From Cellvibrio sp. pealriver (lineage in GTDB: Bacteria; Pseudomonadota; Gammaproteobacteria; Pseudomonadales; Cellvibrionaceae), in contig NZ_KQ236688.1 in the NCBI RefSeq assembly GCF_001183545.1, forward strand, positions 1-64,000: a stretch of 64,000 bases of DNA. The letters run 5' to 3'. This document shows positions 16,828-26,506 of the stretch, piece by piece; within the stretch, counting starts at the first letter, position 1; the number at the start of each line of letters is the position of its first letter. A program made the position numbers and the translations under genes. Under the pieces are notes generated by a model. It was not told the origin of the DNA. It made no database searches and worked only from the letters and a program-made list of their open reading frames with translations.

Positions 16828-16954
16828 GGTAATTACCTCATTTGGTTAGCGGAATTTTCAGTTAGCGAGATTGTTCAATTGGCAGAATAACGTGCGGCGC
16901 ATTATACCCGTTCATGACGGTGTTGTTGTAGAGCGATTGGCTGTAAAGGCGTGC

Positions 16955-18886
16955 TTAGTTGGTGGCCCGTGGAATGAGTGGCGGGATTGGGCAGTCAAGG
17001 CTATCAGCGATAGCGCGGAAGATTTCTGTTTCAACAGTACTGACACGGCCGTCGAAATGAATGCAGGCGCTCATCGCTTTCAGTAATTGGGGTTTTTGTA
17101 ATGGTTTAACCCGATTCAGTTTTTCCAATGCGATGTCCGCATCGGCCAACTTGATTTGACCGCGAGGCAAAAGCGTTTGTGCGGAAAATGGCAGCAGTGT
17201 TTGTGAGTGTGCAAATGCGGCATTTGCATCTAGATCACTATCGGCTCCTGCATAGGCAAGTAGCGATAACAAAAGTTGGCATTCGGTATGTAAATCGCGC
17301 AGTGACAAGCTGCGCTGGATATTGGGTTTGTATTCGAGATTGTGCTGCACTATGCGATAAAAGGACCACTCCAACAGGCTCACTTTTTTATCGGAATGAA
17401 TCAAGGTATTCAAACCAGCGAGAAATTGCTGACGTTGGCTGGATGATAATTCTTTTAATGCGGGCATGCAGAGCTCAAGCGCAGGCAAGCGCAAATGGGT
17501 TTCCAGCATTGCACTGTTATTGATGACGCGTTGTAAATTATCCAGCTCATCGTCAGATACATGGTTGTTGAGCAGGGCGAGTTGTTGCGTGCGTAAGTCT
17601 GGTTGACGGTCAAGTAATAGGCCGAACACAACCGCGCGAGCACTGAAGGCTTGAAGTGTTGCTTCTTTTATATAGTGTGGGATTTCACTTAAACGCTCTT
17701 GCGCTACGCCAATCTGTTCAACAGTTGGCTGCGCGATTTGCTGGAGGGTTGCATCTATATCGATAGCGGCGTTATCGGCAGTACTGTCGTGTAATCCCAT
17801 CGCACCTTCAGCAGCATCCAAAGTCTTCCTTCCTTTATATGTATTTTCTGCAAAGCGACCATCCCAATAGGGATTAATGCGTTTGATTCGCTCTGCTAAT
17901 GGCGGATGTGTGGCCATTAAATTGAAAAACAACTTTACGCCTTGGCTGAAATACATATGGCTGAATTCGGCTGCATGTTCATTATGCAGTTCCGAACCAT
18001 TACTACTCCCACCAATTTTTTTGAGCGCGCCGGCGATGCCATCCGGATTGCGCGTGAATTGCACGGCCGATGCATCCGCTAAAAACTCGCGCTGCCGACT
18101 AACGGCTGCTTTGATCAGGTTGCCAAAAAAGGTGCCGGTGTAGCCGATAATTAATAATCCCAAACCCAACACCAGCATTACGAAAGGCGAGTTATCTTTG
18201 CTGGAGCGGCGAATATTGCGGTTGCCAGCATGACGAATGAGAAATTCCCCGATCAAACCAATAAGTAAAATACCGTAGAGTAGTGCGATCAAGCGCATGT
18301 TCAGGCGCATATCGCCATGAAAAATATGGCTGAACTCATGGGCGATCACCCCCTGTAGTTCATCGCGCGTGAGTTGGTTGATGCAACCGCGGGTAATGCC
18401 GATCACGGCATCTTGTGGTTTATAGCCTGCAGCAAATGCATTGATTGCATCGTCTTCAATTAAATAAACGGGTGGGACTGCAGTGCCTGAGGCAATTGCA
18501 ATCTCTTCAACAACATTCAGGATTTTACGTTCATCCGGATCTTGCGTATTGCCATGCAAAAGGCGTCCGCCCATCGCTTCTGCAACCGCTCTGCCACCGG
18601 ATTTCAATTGAAGAAAGCGAAATAAACTGCCTAACAACACAACACTGGTAATTCCTATAGCAATCCAGACAATAGCTTGCGGAGATAATGCGTGAGAAAC
18701 CCCTGCCCAAAAACTTTGCGGCGATGCGTTGCCGTATGCATCGGTATTTCCGTGTTGCGAAATGTAAATCAGCGTGGCAAATAACAAAACGGTTATGGCC
18801 ACTAATGAGGCGACCGCAACAGCGAGAAGAAAAATGAGCTGTTTGGATTTGCGTTTGGCGCGGTCTTGATGCTCAAAGAAATTCAT
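16955..18886 (-). CDS. M48-family membrane metalloprotease with TerB-like C-terminal region
   Basis: A 643-residue protein from the ATG at 18886 (an upstream TTG at 18901 is less likely). Two N-terminal transmembrane helices (about residues 15-45 and 70-90) precede an HtpX/Oma1-type peptidase domain. Its zinc-binding HEFSH motif is at 183-187, followed by two further helices. ASAVQFTRNPDGIAGALKKIGG is a typical M48 stretch. The last 300 residues are not HtpX-like: LNTLIHSDKKVSLLEWSFY and MSACIHFDGRVSTVETEIFR resemble two TerB-like helical units. It follows lemA by 77 nt, a recurring pair in bacteria. Probable role is turnover of membrane proteins; the substrate is unknown. Confidence 0.85.
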   Translation of the reverse strand: MNFFEHQDRAKRKSKQLIFLLAVAVASLVAITVLLFATLIYISQHGNTDAYGNASPQSFWAGVSHALSPQAIVWIAIGITSVVLLGSLFRFLQLKSGGRAVAEAMGGRLLHGNTQDPDERKILNVVEEIAIASGTAVPPVYLIEDDAINAFAAGYKPQDAVIGITRGCINQLTRDELQGVIAHEFSHIFHGDMRLNMRLIALLYGILLIGLIGEFLIRHAGNRNIRRSSKDNSPFVMLVLGLGLLIIGYTGTFFGNLIKAAVSRQREFLADASAVQFTRNPDGIAGALKKIGGSSNGSELHNEHAAEFSHMYFSQGVKLFFNLMATHPPLAERIKRINPYWDGRFAENTYKGRKTLDAAEGAMGLHDSTADNAAIDIDATLQQIAQPTVEQIGVAQERLSEIPHYIKEATLQAFSARAVVFGLLLDRQPDLRTQQLALLNNHVSDDELDNLQRVINNSAMLETHLRLPALELCMPALKELSSSQRQQFLAGLNTLIHSDKKVSLLEWSFYRIVQHNLEYKPNIQRSLSLRDLHTECQLLLSLLAYAGADSDLDANAAFAHSQTLLPFSAQTLLPRGQIKLADADIALEKLNRVKPLQKPQLLKAMSACIHFDGRVSTVETEIFRAIADSLDCPIPPLIPRATN

Positions 18887-18963
18887 TCGGGCACACCCCA
18901 AAAGAAAAACAGAGGCAGGCTTGCAACACGAGTGGTTGCAAGCGCTGAGTAATAGTTGGCGAG

Positions 18964-19557
18964 TTAAAATTGCACTTTTGGAGCAGCTTGAATCTCTGCG
19001 CTATCAGCGAATACCAATAAGCTTGCGTCGTCGATGTGACCAAAACTCTTCGCAAAAACGACGGGAGGGAAACTTTGTTTATAGGTGTTATAGGCAGTTA
19101 CTGCATCGTTAAATGCCTGACGTGCAAACGCGACTTTGTTTTCTGTGCTGGTTAATTCTTCCGACACTTGCATCATATTTTGTGATGCTTTCAAATCCGG
19201 ATAAGCTTCCATCACGACATTCAAGCGGCTCATCGCGCTAGTCAGCAAGCCTTCTGCACCAGCAAGTTCGGTCATTGCTGCGGCGCTGCCAGGGTTTGCA
19301 GCAGCGGCTTGCAGGCCGGTCATTGCCTGATTGCGCGCACTGATAACGGCTTCCAATGTTTCGCGTTCGTGTTTGATGTAACCTTTGGCAGTTTCAACCA
19401 AATTGGGAATCAGGTCATAGCGGCGTTTCAGTTGTACTTCAATTTGCGAAAACGCGTTTTGATAGCGATTTTTAAGTGCAACCAGCTGGTTGTAAATCCC
19501 GACTACGTAGAACACCAGTACGGCAGCAATCACAAGAATAATGACGGTAGAAATCAT
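18964..19557 (-). CDS. lemA: LemA-family membrane protein
   Basis: A 197-residue protein with an N-terminal transmembrane helix (STVIILVIAAVLVFYVVGIY, residues 3-22). The LemA helical bundle follows: NRYQNAFSQIEVQLKRRYDL, IPNLVETAKGY, ARNQAMTG, YPDLKASQNMMQVSEELTSTE and FARQAFNDAVTAYN. These are all hallmark LemA segments. The bundle probably faces the periplasm. Biochemical function is poorly known. The gene lies just upstream of an M48 protease gene on the same strand, and LemA proteins are often encoded beside membrane proteases, suggesting they act together in envelope stress or quality control. Confidence 0.93.
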   Translation of the reverse strand: MISTVIILVIAAVLVFYVVGIYNQLVALKNRYQNAFSQIEVQLKRRYDLIPNLVETAKGYIKHERETLEAVISARNQAMTGLQAAAANPGSAAAMTELAGAEGLLTSAMSRLNVVMEAYPDLKASQNMMQVSEELTSTENKVAFARQAFNDAVTAYNTYKQSFPPVVFAKSFGHIDDASLLVFADSAEIQAAPKVQF

Positions 19558-19649
19558 GAGTGGTTTCCTTTGCGTGTATGGAGCAGCCAGCGTTGCTTAT
19601 CTGTTTTGCATGATACTAGCAGGATGAATCCAGATTACCAGTAGCGGAT

Positions 19650-20243
19650 TTAATCAACATACTCAAATACTTTGATGACTTGTGCGACGCCGCGAGTATT
19701 TTTCGCCACGTTAGTAATGCGCTCTGCCTCATAGCGAGATACCAAGCCCATGAGATAAACAGTTTTTGCTTCGGTAATGATGCGAACCCGACGGCTCTGG
19801 ATGCTGCTGGCAATCAGCTTGGTTTTGATTTTGGTGGTAATCCAACTGTCTTTGCTTTTCGCTTGGAGATCGCTATTGGCGGCGACCGATAGTTCATTGT
19901 GCACTTGGCGGACGGGATTGATTTTCCCCAGAATTTCGCCCGCCTGCTGTTTTAATTGCTCACTGGGGACTTGTCCGCTGAGCAGCACTATGCCGTTAAA
20001 ACTATCGATATTGATATTGGCTTCTTTCAGAGCATCCCCACCTTTATCGAGGTTGACGCGTGCCACCGTTTCTATTTGTTGGTCATTAATTTTAGTGCCG
20101 AGAGTACGTTTATTATTGTTGATTTGGATGGGCTCGCTTGTGGTAACACCAATAATTTTGGCGCAACCTGCCAGAGTCATTGCAATGACAAGTAACACAA
20201 ACACATAGGTGAGTTGGTGAAACGTCTGGCGGAAGTGGCGCAT
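19650..20243 (-). CDS. dolP: BON-domain outer-membrane lipoprotein DolP (YraP)
   Basis: A 197-residue lipoprotein. A hydrophobic signal (about residues 11-24) ends in the lipobox LAGC, giving a lipidated Cys near residue 27. Two BON domains follow: about 50-120 (VNLDKGGDALKEANINIDSF, GIVLLSGQVPSE) and about 130-195 (WITTKIKTKLIASS, KTVYLMGLVSRYEAERI). This is the layout of DolP/YraP, which binds anionic phospholipid and supports outer-membrane integrity. It begins immediately after the diaA stop and is the last gene of the lpoA-yraN-diaA-dolP block, the order known in Enterobacteriaceae. Confidence 0.9.
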   Translation of the reverse strand: MRHFRQTFHQLTYVFVLLVIAMTLAGCAKIIGVTTSEPIQINNNKRTLGTKINDQQIETVARVNLDKGGDALKEANINIDSFNGIVLLSGQVPSEQLKQQAGEILGKINPVRQVHNELSVAANSDLQAKSKDSWITTKIKTKLIASSIQSRRVRIITEAKTVYLMGLVSRYEAERITNVAKNTRGVAQVIKVFEYVD

Positions 20244-20828
20244 CTAGAATCCTCCAAATAATTGCTGATCGATAAGATCACACAGGCAAAATAGACTGAG
20301 TAAGTGCACTTCATGGATACGGGGTTTGGCCACTGAAGGAATACGAAGTTCCATATCCCGCTGATCAAGTAGTGCCGCTACATCACCGCCATCACCTGCG
20401 GTAAAGGCAATAACGTGCATATCTTTATCGTGTGCAGCGCTAATCGCTTGCAGCAAATTTGAGGCTTTGCCCGTGCTGGTCAGCAGCACCAGAATATCCC
20501 CGGGCTGGCCAAGTGCACGTATTTGTTTTGCGTAGATATCATTAAAGCTGTAATCGCTGCCAATCGCGGATTGGGTAGTGAAATCGGCTCCCAAATGGAG
20601 TGCAGGTAAACTGGGGCGCTCTTGTTCAAAATGATTGACGAGGCAGGCGGTAAAAATTTGCGCTTGCGCAGAGCTGATACCATTGCCGCAGGTAAGTATT
20701 TTCTTTTCACTTAACAATGCGTGAACTATCAGCTCGCTGGCTTGTGCGATGAGTGGAGCCAGTTCTTCTCCTGCCTGCATTTTAGCTTCAATACTTTCGT
20801 GAAACAGGGTGATGACGCGTTGTTCCAT
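20244..20828 (-). CDS. diaA: DiaA-type SIS-domain protein (DnaA initiator-associating factor)
   Basis: A 194-residue SIS-fold protein. ILTCGNGISSAQAQIF is the sugar-phosphate-binding loop, close to the GNGGSAADAQH of GmhA, and LVLLTSTGKASNLLQAI is the second SIS signature. Sequence alone cannot fully separate DiaA from phosphoheptose isomerase (GmhA). Its place between yraN and dolP identifies it as the DiaA orthologue, which binds DnaA and times replication initiation. The loop variant CGNGISS lacks the usual double Gly-Ser of active isomerases, which also argues for a non-enzymatic role. Confidence 0.85.
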   Translation of the reverse strand: MEQRVITLFHESIEAKMQAGEELAPLIAQASELIVHALLSEKKILTCGNGISSAQAQIFTACLVNHFEQERPSLPALHLGADFTTQSAIGSDYSFNDIYAKQIRALGQPGDILVLLTSTGKASNLLQAISAAHDKDMHVIAFTAGDGGDVAALLDQRDMELRIPSVAKPRIHEVHLLSLFCLCDLIDQQLFGGF

Positions 20829-20877
20829 AGCAAATTAACTTCTGTGTCTACAAAGATAAAAGAGTTGCCAATGAATT

Positions 20878-21288
20878 TTATGCACCAAACGCATTTTGAA
20901 TCCATTGGATGGGTGGGGCAGTGCCAGTTTGGTCTAATGCTATCACATCAAAGCGACAGGCGACCTTATCGTAAAGCCGCTGTTCCTGTAAAAAGCGCAT
21001 AGCTGTTTTTATAATTTTTTGCTGCTTGCGGTAATCGACAGTTTCAGTGGCGGGTGCAAAACGCTTGTTGGTGCGTAAGCGTACTTCAACAAATACCCAG
21101 GTTGTACCCCGGGTATTTTTGTGCAACATAATCAGATCAATTTCGCCCAGTTTGCAGCGATAATTTTTCATCCGTGTGATTAAGCCTTGCTGGTGCAAAA
21201 ACGCTTCTGCTTGCGTTTCAGCTTGTACCCCTAGCGTGAGGTGAGTTGGGCTATCGCTGGGGGTGGCATCCTTGTCGCGGTTATACAT
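20878..21288 (-). CDS. yraN: UPF0102 (YraN) endonuclease-like protein
   Basis: A 136-residue cytoplasmic protein of the UPF0102 family, which has the restriction-endonuclease-like fold. The core is visible as QAEAFLHQQGL, NYRCKLGEIDLIM and FVEVRLRTNKRFAPATETVDYRKQQKI. The E-x-D...E-V-x pattern matches a potential metal-binding nuclease site. The expected Lys is Arg in EVRLR, whereas EVKxR is commoner. Biological role is unknown. It sits between lpoA and diaA as in many gammaproteobacteria, with 49-52 nt gaps. Confidence 0.9.
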   Translation of the reverse strand: MYNRDKDATPSDSPTHLTLGVQAETQAEAFLHQQGLITRMKNYRCKLGEIDLIMLHKNTRGTTWVFVEVRLRTNKRFAPATETVDYRKQQKIIKTAMRFLQEQRLYDKVACRFDVIALDQTGTAPPIQWIQNAFGA

Positions 21289-21340
21289 TCGTACTTCCTT
21301 GATTTAGCGTGTTTTTAAAATTTTTTAAAACCGACGGAAC

Positions 21341-23230
21341 TTAGTAAGCCAATTCGTTTTCGTTAATCACCATGGGCAAGGGTTGTGCTTCGCCATTGCG
21401 GAATCTTACCCATATTTGTTCGCGCTCGATGCGCCCATCACCCAACATATGCAGGGCTCCGGTCGCGCCATAAATACGCATATTGGGAACCTGCTCCAGT
21501 TGCGGTAAGCGTGCATAGAGACGAAATGCATCGGCACCCAACGCGTGCAAACGGCCGTAAACAGCAGCGGATTTGGTGTGTTGTGCAACCGCTTGTTTTT
21601 CACTACTGGTGGTATCGAACAGCCAGGGCATAGTATTAAAACGCACGCCGTTTAAATCGCGATCCGCTTTGGGATTCGGCTGCCCAGAATACACTTGACT
21701 GGTGGCGTATACGGGAATATTGCCTGCATAGTGAAATGCAAATGTGGGTTTGATCTGCCGCGCTTGTGCGGGGTCGGCGATTAAAAAAATCATATCGACA
21801 TCACCGCGGCTGCGCGGTGATGATTGCAGTTGCACACCCAACAATTGTTGTAATTCACGCGTGCGGATTTGGCTTTGCTCAATGAGCATTGCATCTTTTA
21901 CCAGCCCGGAATAATTCGCGCCGGCCTGAAATTGTGTGCGATTAACAACAATGCCGCCGAGTTTTTCCCACTCATCTGTGAAGGCGCGCGCACTGCGCTC
22001 ACTCCATTCTTGCGTAGGGATAATAATCATTGCCTGACGATGCCCTTCCAAAAATGCTTGCCGTGCAACTTGTCGCGCCTCGTCTTCTACTGCCAATCCA
22101 AATTGATAAAAACCTTTCAGTGGCTGTGCAGGTGGTGCATCCGGATAATTCAGCGAGAGCATTGGCACTTGAAGTGAGGGCATTAAACTCAATTCAGTCA
22201 CTTTTTCTTTATCGATGGGGCCAATCACTAAATCAGCGCCCTCATTAACTGCTTGTTGATAAGCAGCAAGAGCATCGGAGCTACTATCGTATTGCCGTAC
22301 TTCTGGCGTGTGGCGGCCATTACTTAATGCTTGGTAATAGGCGGCAAAAAAACCATCGCGCACCGCTTCGCCTGCTTCGGCAAGCTTGCCTTGCATAGGT
22401 AATAACAGGGCGATTTGTTTGGGTTGTTGGTCGATCAAACTTTGCAGCAAGCGCAAATCACTGGGCAAATTACCGTGCGCAGGATGGCCGCGCCATTCAC
22501 GCAACCAGTTTTGCAATTGCTCGCGCTGTTGCTCCAAATCAATTTGGTTATTTTTATTGATTGCCGCGAGGCTATACCAACCACGCGCTGCTTGTCCGTG
22601 TTCGTTCTGGCTCAGTTGTTGTAATTCGGCAAAGGGGATACTCATTAAATTTTGCCAGAGTGCATCCTGATTTTTTTGTTGCTGCGTTTTATTGTCGATG
22701 AGCCCGGCTAATTGAATCCGCTCGTTTACGCTTTCTTGCGCTTCACCTAAAAGTGCAAATACTTGCGCACGTTTTTCACGCAATGACACCTCCATGAAAG
22801 GTTCCATGTTTTGCCATTGTTGTTCCAACCGTGGCTTGGTTAAAATGCCGTGCGCTAAAAAGTTGGAGCCTTCATGCAGTGCAATCGCACTCAATAAATC
22901 GGTGTGTTTAATATAGGCCTGGTCAGCAAGGATGTCGGTATCCATATCAACCAGCAAATCGCGCGCGCGGTTAAATTTTTGGTTTGTGATGTACACTTGC
23001 GCCGCCTGCAGCACCAAACTTTCACGTTCAGGTGAGGGCGCTTGATTTGCCATCTCCAATAGTTTGCTTGCACTGATAGCCTCGGTCTGGGTTTTTGCCG
23101 GAGGCTGTTTAGGTTTGTTTGGCTGGGGAGGGTTACTGCCACAAGCGGACAGACTTAGCGCCAGTGAAACTGCCGTCAGGGTGATGAATGAATGGGTCGA
23201 TAAAGTGCGCAACAGTGGCCGTATCGGCAT
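21341..23230 (-). CDS. lpoA: Penicillin-binding protein activator LpoA
   Basis: A 629-residue outer-membrane lipoprotein. The signal peptide ends in the lipobox LSAC (lipidated Cys about residue 30), then a Pro/Lys-rich linker (PPQPNKPKQPPAKTQ). A TPR-like helical N-domain follows (about 50-250), then a periplasmic-binding-protein-like C-domain (about 270-620; IALLLPMQGKLAEAGEAVRDGF, LVIGPIDKEKV). LpoA spans the periplasm to stimulate PBP1A glycan crosslinking. It heads the lpoA-yraN-diaA-dolP operon and is divergent from rsmI, with only 84 nt between the starts. Length is close to E. coli LpoA (678). Confidence 0.92.
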   Translation of the reverse strand: MPIRPLLRTLSTHSFITLTAVSLALSLSACGSNPPQPNKPKQPPAKTQTEAISASKLLEMANQAPSPERESLVLQAAQVYITNQKFNRARDLLVDMDTDILADQAYIKHTDLLSAIALHEGSNFLAHGILTKPRLEQQWQNMEPFMEVSLREKRAQVFALLGEAQESVNERIQLAGLIDNKTQQQKNQDALWQNLMSIPFAELQQLSQNEHGQAARGWYSLAAINKNNQIDLEQQREQLQNWLREWRGHPAHGNLPSDLRLLQSLIDQQPKQIALLLPMQGKLAEAGEAVRDGFFAAYYQALSNGRHTPEVRQYDSSSDALAAYQQAVNEGADLVIGPIDKEKVTELSLMPSLQVPMLSLNYPDAPPAQPLKGFYQFGLAVEDEARQVARQAFLEGHRQAMIIIPTQEWSERSARAFTDEWEKLGGIVVNRTQFQAGANYSGLVKDAMLIEQSQIRTRELQQLLGVQLQSSPRSRGDVDMIFLIADPAQARQIKPTFAFHYAGNIPVYATSQVYSGQPNPKADRDLNGVRFNTMPWLFDTTSSEKQAVAQHTKSAAVYGRLHALGADAFRLYARLPQLEQVPNMRIYGATGALHMLGDGRIEREQIWVRFRNGEAQPLPMVINENELAY

Positions 23231-23314
23231 GAAAACCTCGGTAAAAACCTGCGTAAATGTGTAATGTCACGGCCGATATCGCTGGCCTCAACCTGATCTT
23301 TTCCGGAGCCTCTT

Positions 23315-24172
23315 ATGACAACTGTAGCCTCACATTCAGGCATTCTTTATGTCGTGGCGACCCCGATTGGTAACTTGGGCGATATGGTACCGCGAGCGGT
23401 AGAAACTCTACAAACGGTCGCATTAATTGCCGCTGAAGATACGCGACACAGTTCCCGTCTATTATCCCATTTCGATATCAAAACTCCCTGTATCGCCTAT
23501 CACGATCACAGCGATGAAGCGCGGGTGGAGCAACTGGTAAAACGCCTGCTTGCGGGTGAGTCCATCGCATTAATTTCTGATGCAGGCACGCCGCTGGTGT
23601 CTGACCCAGGCTATCGGCTGGTGCGCAGCGCGCGTCAGGCTGGTGTCCAGGTTGTTCCGATTCCGGGGGCTTGCGCCATGATTGCAGCGCTCAGTGCAGC
23701 AGGTTTGCCCTCTGACCGTTTCGCGTTCGAGGGATTTCTGCCCGCTAAACAAGTTGCCCGTTGCGCCCAGTTGCAATCACTTGCGGCTGATCCGCGCACC
23801 TTGATTTTTTACGAAGCGCCGCACCGTATTCTGGAGACGCTGCAAGATATGGCGCAGGTGTTTGGCCCGGAGCGGGAGGTCGTCATCGCCCGTGAAATCA
23901 CCAAAACCTTTGAAACTATAAAGGGCGATCAGGTTGGTGCACTGGCTGCTTGGGTGGAAGGTGATAGCAACCAGCAGCGTGGTGAAATTGTGCTGTTGGT
24001 GCATGGTGCCCCCAAGATTGAAAGCGGTGCCATTACACAAGAGCAAATCCATATCATGACCGTGTTGCTGGAGGAGTTACCGGTCAAACAGGCGGCAGCT
24101 ATAGGGGCGAAGCTGACCGGTTTAAAAAAGAACTTTCTCTACGATTGGGCCTTGCAACAGGGTGATAAGTAA
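23315..24172 (+). CDS. rsmI: 16S rRNA (cytidine-1402-2'-O)-methyltransferase RsmI
   Basis: A 285-residue SAM-dependent methyltransferase of the tetrapyrrole-methylase fold that methylates the 2'-O of C1402 in the decoding centre. The diagnostic N-terminus is LYVVATPIGNLGDMVPRAVE, followed by IAAEDTRHSSRLL, IALISDAGTPLVSDPGYRLV and the PIPGACAMIAALSAAGLPSD loop. GGAG lies 11 nt before the ATG. It is divergent from lpoA. In Pseudomonas rsmI lies close to rnpB and mraZ; here about 6 kb with three transport genes separates them. Confidence 0.96.
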   Translation: MTTVASHSGILYVVATPIGNLGDMVPRAVETLQTVALIAAEDTRHSSRLLSHFDIKTPCIAYHDHSDEARVEQLVKRLLAGESIALISDAGTPLVSDPGYRLVRSARQAGVQVVPIPGACAMIAALSAAGLPSDRFAFEGFLPAKQVARCAQLQSLAADPRTLIFYEAPHRILETLQDMAQVFGPEREVVIAREITKTFETIKGDQVGALAAWVEGDSNQQRGEIVLLVHGAPKIESGAITQEQIHIMTVLLEELPVKQAAAIGAKLTGLKKNFLYDWALQQGDK

Positions 24173-24224
24173 CGCCTTGTTTCCTATTTTTGCTTAGCAG
24201 AAGGGCGGTCAAGTGGATGTATAT

Positions 24225-24254
24225 TTGATGTAAATTATTCTTATTTGTTATAGT
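24225..24254 (+). promoter_or_regulatory. Predicted sigma70 promoter of the FecA-like receptor gene
   Basis: TTGATG (24225-24230) and TATAGT (24249-24254) with an 18-nt spacer, about 100 nt before the ATG. The spacer is AT-rich (AAATTATTCTTATTTG) and could overlap a Fur-like site, but the match to the Fur consensus is too weak to claim. Confidence 0.4.
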
Positions 24255-24353
24255 GGCGCATCTGAAAAATTTTTGCGTGTGTATCTGATTGGCATAATCA
24301 ATCCCATACGGCGCGCGTAAAAGGTCAAATCACTGTAACTGAAGGAATCTCTA

Positions 24354-26480
24354 ATGCATCATTTTCCGCGTTCTGGCGCTATTACCAGTCATTCTTTACC
24401 TGCCTCTTTACGTAATCCCTTGGCTGTCGGCATTGCGCTGGTATTTGCTGGTAGCCTGATCACCGCCGTGCCTGCGATTGCACAGGCCGAAACCAAAACC
24501 TTGCCGAAAGTGGTTGTTGTGGGCACGGAAGAAGGTGATGCCGAGCGCCAGCCCGGAGCGGTGGCGATAGTGACCGAAGAAGAGTTGCAAATTCGCCAGC
24601 CGCGTTCCACTGAGGAGGCACTTAGAGCCGTTCCAGGTGTGGCGATCAAGCCTGAGGAAGAGAGTGCGATTGTGGCCAATATCGGCATTCGCGGCTTGAG
24701 TTCAGCGGATTACAAAACCTTGATCCTCGAAGACGGTGTGCCCATCGCGCCGGGCTTATTTGTGGGTAATGGTCGTTACTATAACCCTCGTATCCAGCGC
24801 ATGGAGAGCATCGAAGTGCTCAAGGGTGCGGCTTCCCTGCGCTATGGCCCCAGCACGATTGGCGGCGTTATCAACTACATCACCAAACAACCGGAAGATG
24901 GCGTACAAGTCGAGGCGCGCGCCGGTTCGTTTAATAGCCGTGAAGCGACCTTGGAAGTAGGTGGCTCAACCCCATCGCAAGAAGCGCAATTCGGTGCCTT
25001 CATCACTCATGCAAGCAGCGATGGGTTTATGGACAAAGGTTATGACATGACCGATGTGATGATCAAAACCGGTTTGGCGTTGGGTGATAACCAATGGCTG
25101 AGTGTGAAGTTTAGCGATTACGACAGCGAGGCCAATATTTCGTATCGCGGCCTTTTCCTGCAGGAATTCAAAGACGGTGCAGACTATAACCCTGCGCCGG
25201 ATGATTATTTCATCAGTGGCCGTCGCGCGCTGGACATCAACCACGAGTGGGACATCAATGCGACTGCCAAACTCAGCACCCTGGTCTTCGGCAGTGAAAC
25301 CTATCGCGATTACTGGCGTTACAACACCAACAATGCGGCTTCTGCCGCCGCAGGTCAGTGGGTCTATTTGGATACTCTGAACGGCAATAATCGCAGTTTT
25401 GATCGCTTTGGTGTGGATAGCCGCCTGAAGCTGCAACATCAATTGTTCGGCATTGCTAACGAAGCAGAAATTGGCGTGCGCGTGATGAGTGAATCCATGG
25501 ATGATGTGACTATCGCAGCTACCCGTGCGACACCGCGCACCGGAACCATCAGTAAAGATGCGGTAGAGTCTGCGGACAGCCTTGCGCTCTACTTGCAAAA
25601 CCGCTTTGTGGTGACGGACCGCTTGGCTGTGACAGCCGGTTTACGTACCGAAAGCTACGAGCAATCCAGCAAAAACAAACGCGCTGCCACTAACAACGAG
25701 GCCGACAGTTCAAATACCGAGGTGTTGCCGGGCATTGGTGCTACCTACCAAATCAACACGGGTTTGCAAGCGTTTGCCAGCGTGTACAAAGCCTTCTCGC
25801 CTGCATTGAATGGCGATGCACTGAATGGATTGCAGGACCAAAAGTTGGATGCAGAGCGCTCTATTAATATCGAGACCGGTGTGCGTGGTGCTGCGGATAA
25901 GCTGAGCTATGAGTTGACCTTCTTCCGCATGGATTTCGATAACCAGATTATCCCTGCCAACTCCAACAGCCAATTCCAGCGCACCAATGGTGGTGAAACC
26001 TTGCATCAAGGTTTGGAAGCAGCATTGGCGTGGGAGTTGGGTGGCGGTTTTACCGTGAAATCCAGCGCGACTTATATTCCGGATGCGGAGTTTGTTGGCG
26101 CGCGTCGCGATGCCAATGGCAACATCACCACGCCGGATGGCAATCGCGTGACTTATGTGCCTGAATGGGTAACCAACTTGAGCCTTGAGTACAAAACCGG
26201 AAAGCTGCGCACAGCGCTGGCGTTGCATCACACCGGCGAGCAATACACGGATGTGCTCAACACCAAGCCGATTACTGAGAGTACATCCGGCTTCTTTACC
26301 GGCCAGATTGACAGCTACACGCTGTTGGATCTGAATGCGATTTATGAACTCACCAAAGATCTAAGCTTCAGTGCCAGCGCCAAGAACCTGACCGACGAAC
26401 GCTATATCGCCAGCTTGCGCCAGGGTATCTACGTGGGTACCGAGCGCAGCCTGGATGTGGGCGTGAAGTTCAAGTTCTAA
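24354..26480 (+). CDS. TonB-dependent outer-membrane receptor, FecA-like
   Basis: A 708-residue outer-membrane protein. An N-terminal signal (hydrophobic stretch to about residue 43, ending AIAQA) is followed by LPKVVVVGTE, a TonB-box-like segment. The plug domain (about 60-180) contains LRAVPGVAIK, IGIRGL, ILEDGVPIAPG, RMESIEVLKGAASLRYGPSTIGG and YITK. The beta-barrel has repeated amphipathic strands to the terminal FKF, with Phe at the C-terminus. Plug wording resembles ferric-citrate and other siderophore receptors, so Fe(III)-chelate uptake is a fair guess. Start is supported by AAGGA. A strong terminator follows, so it is monocistronic. Confidence 0.88.
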   Translation: MHHFPRSGAITSHSLPASLRNPLAVGIALVFAGSLITAVPAIAQAETKTLPKVVVVGTEEGDAERQPGAVAIVTEEELQIRQPRSTEEALRAVPGVAIKPEEESAIVANIGIRGLSSADYKTLILEDGVPIAPGLFVGNGRYYNPRIQRMESIEVLKGAASLRYGPSTIGGVINYITKQPEDGVQVEARAGSFNSREATLEVGGSTPSQEAQFGAFITHASSDGFMDKGYDMTDVMIKTGLALGDNQWLSVKFSDYDSEANISYRGLFLQEFKDGADYNPAPDDYFISGRRALDINHEWDINATAKLSTLVFGSETYRDYWRYNTNNAASAAAGQWVYLDTLNGNNRSFDRFGVDSRLKLQHQLFGIANEAEIGVRVMSESMDDVTIAATRATPRTGTISKDAVESADSLALYLQNRFVVTDRLAVTAGLRTESYEQSSKNKRAATNNEADSSNTEVLPGIGATYQINTGLQAFASVYKAFSPALNGDALNGLQDQKLDAERSINIETGVRGAADKLSYELTFFRMDFDNQIIPANSNSQFQRTNGGETLHQGLEAALAWELGGGFTVKSSATYIPDAEFVGARRDANGNITTPDGNRVTYVPEWVTNLSLEYKTGKLRTALALHHTGEQYTDVLNTKPITESTSGFFTGQIDSYTLLDLNAIYELTKDLSFSASAKNLTDERYIASLRQGIYVGTERSLDVGVKFKF

Positions 26481-26506
26481 GGTTCGCTGTCAGGCGTTTG
26501 CAAGCT

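Noticed and set aside
24228..24248. Possible Fur box in the FecA-like receptor promoter
   Set aside because: The AT-rich stretch matches the 19-bp Fur consensus poorly; iron control is plausible but not shown.
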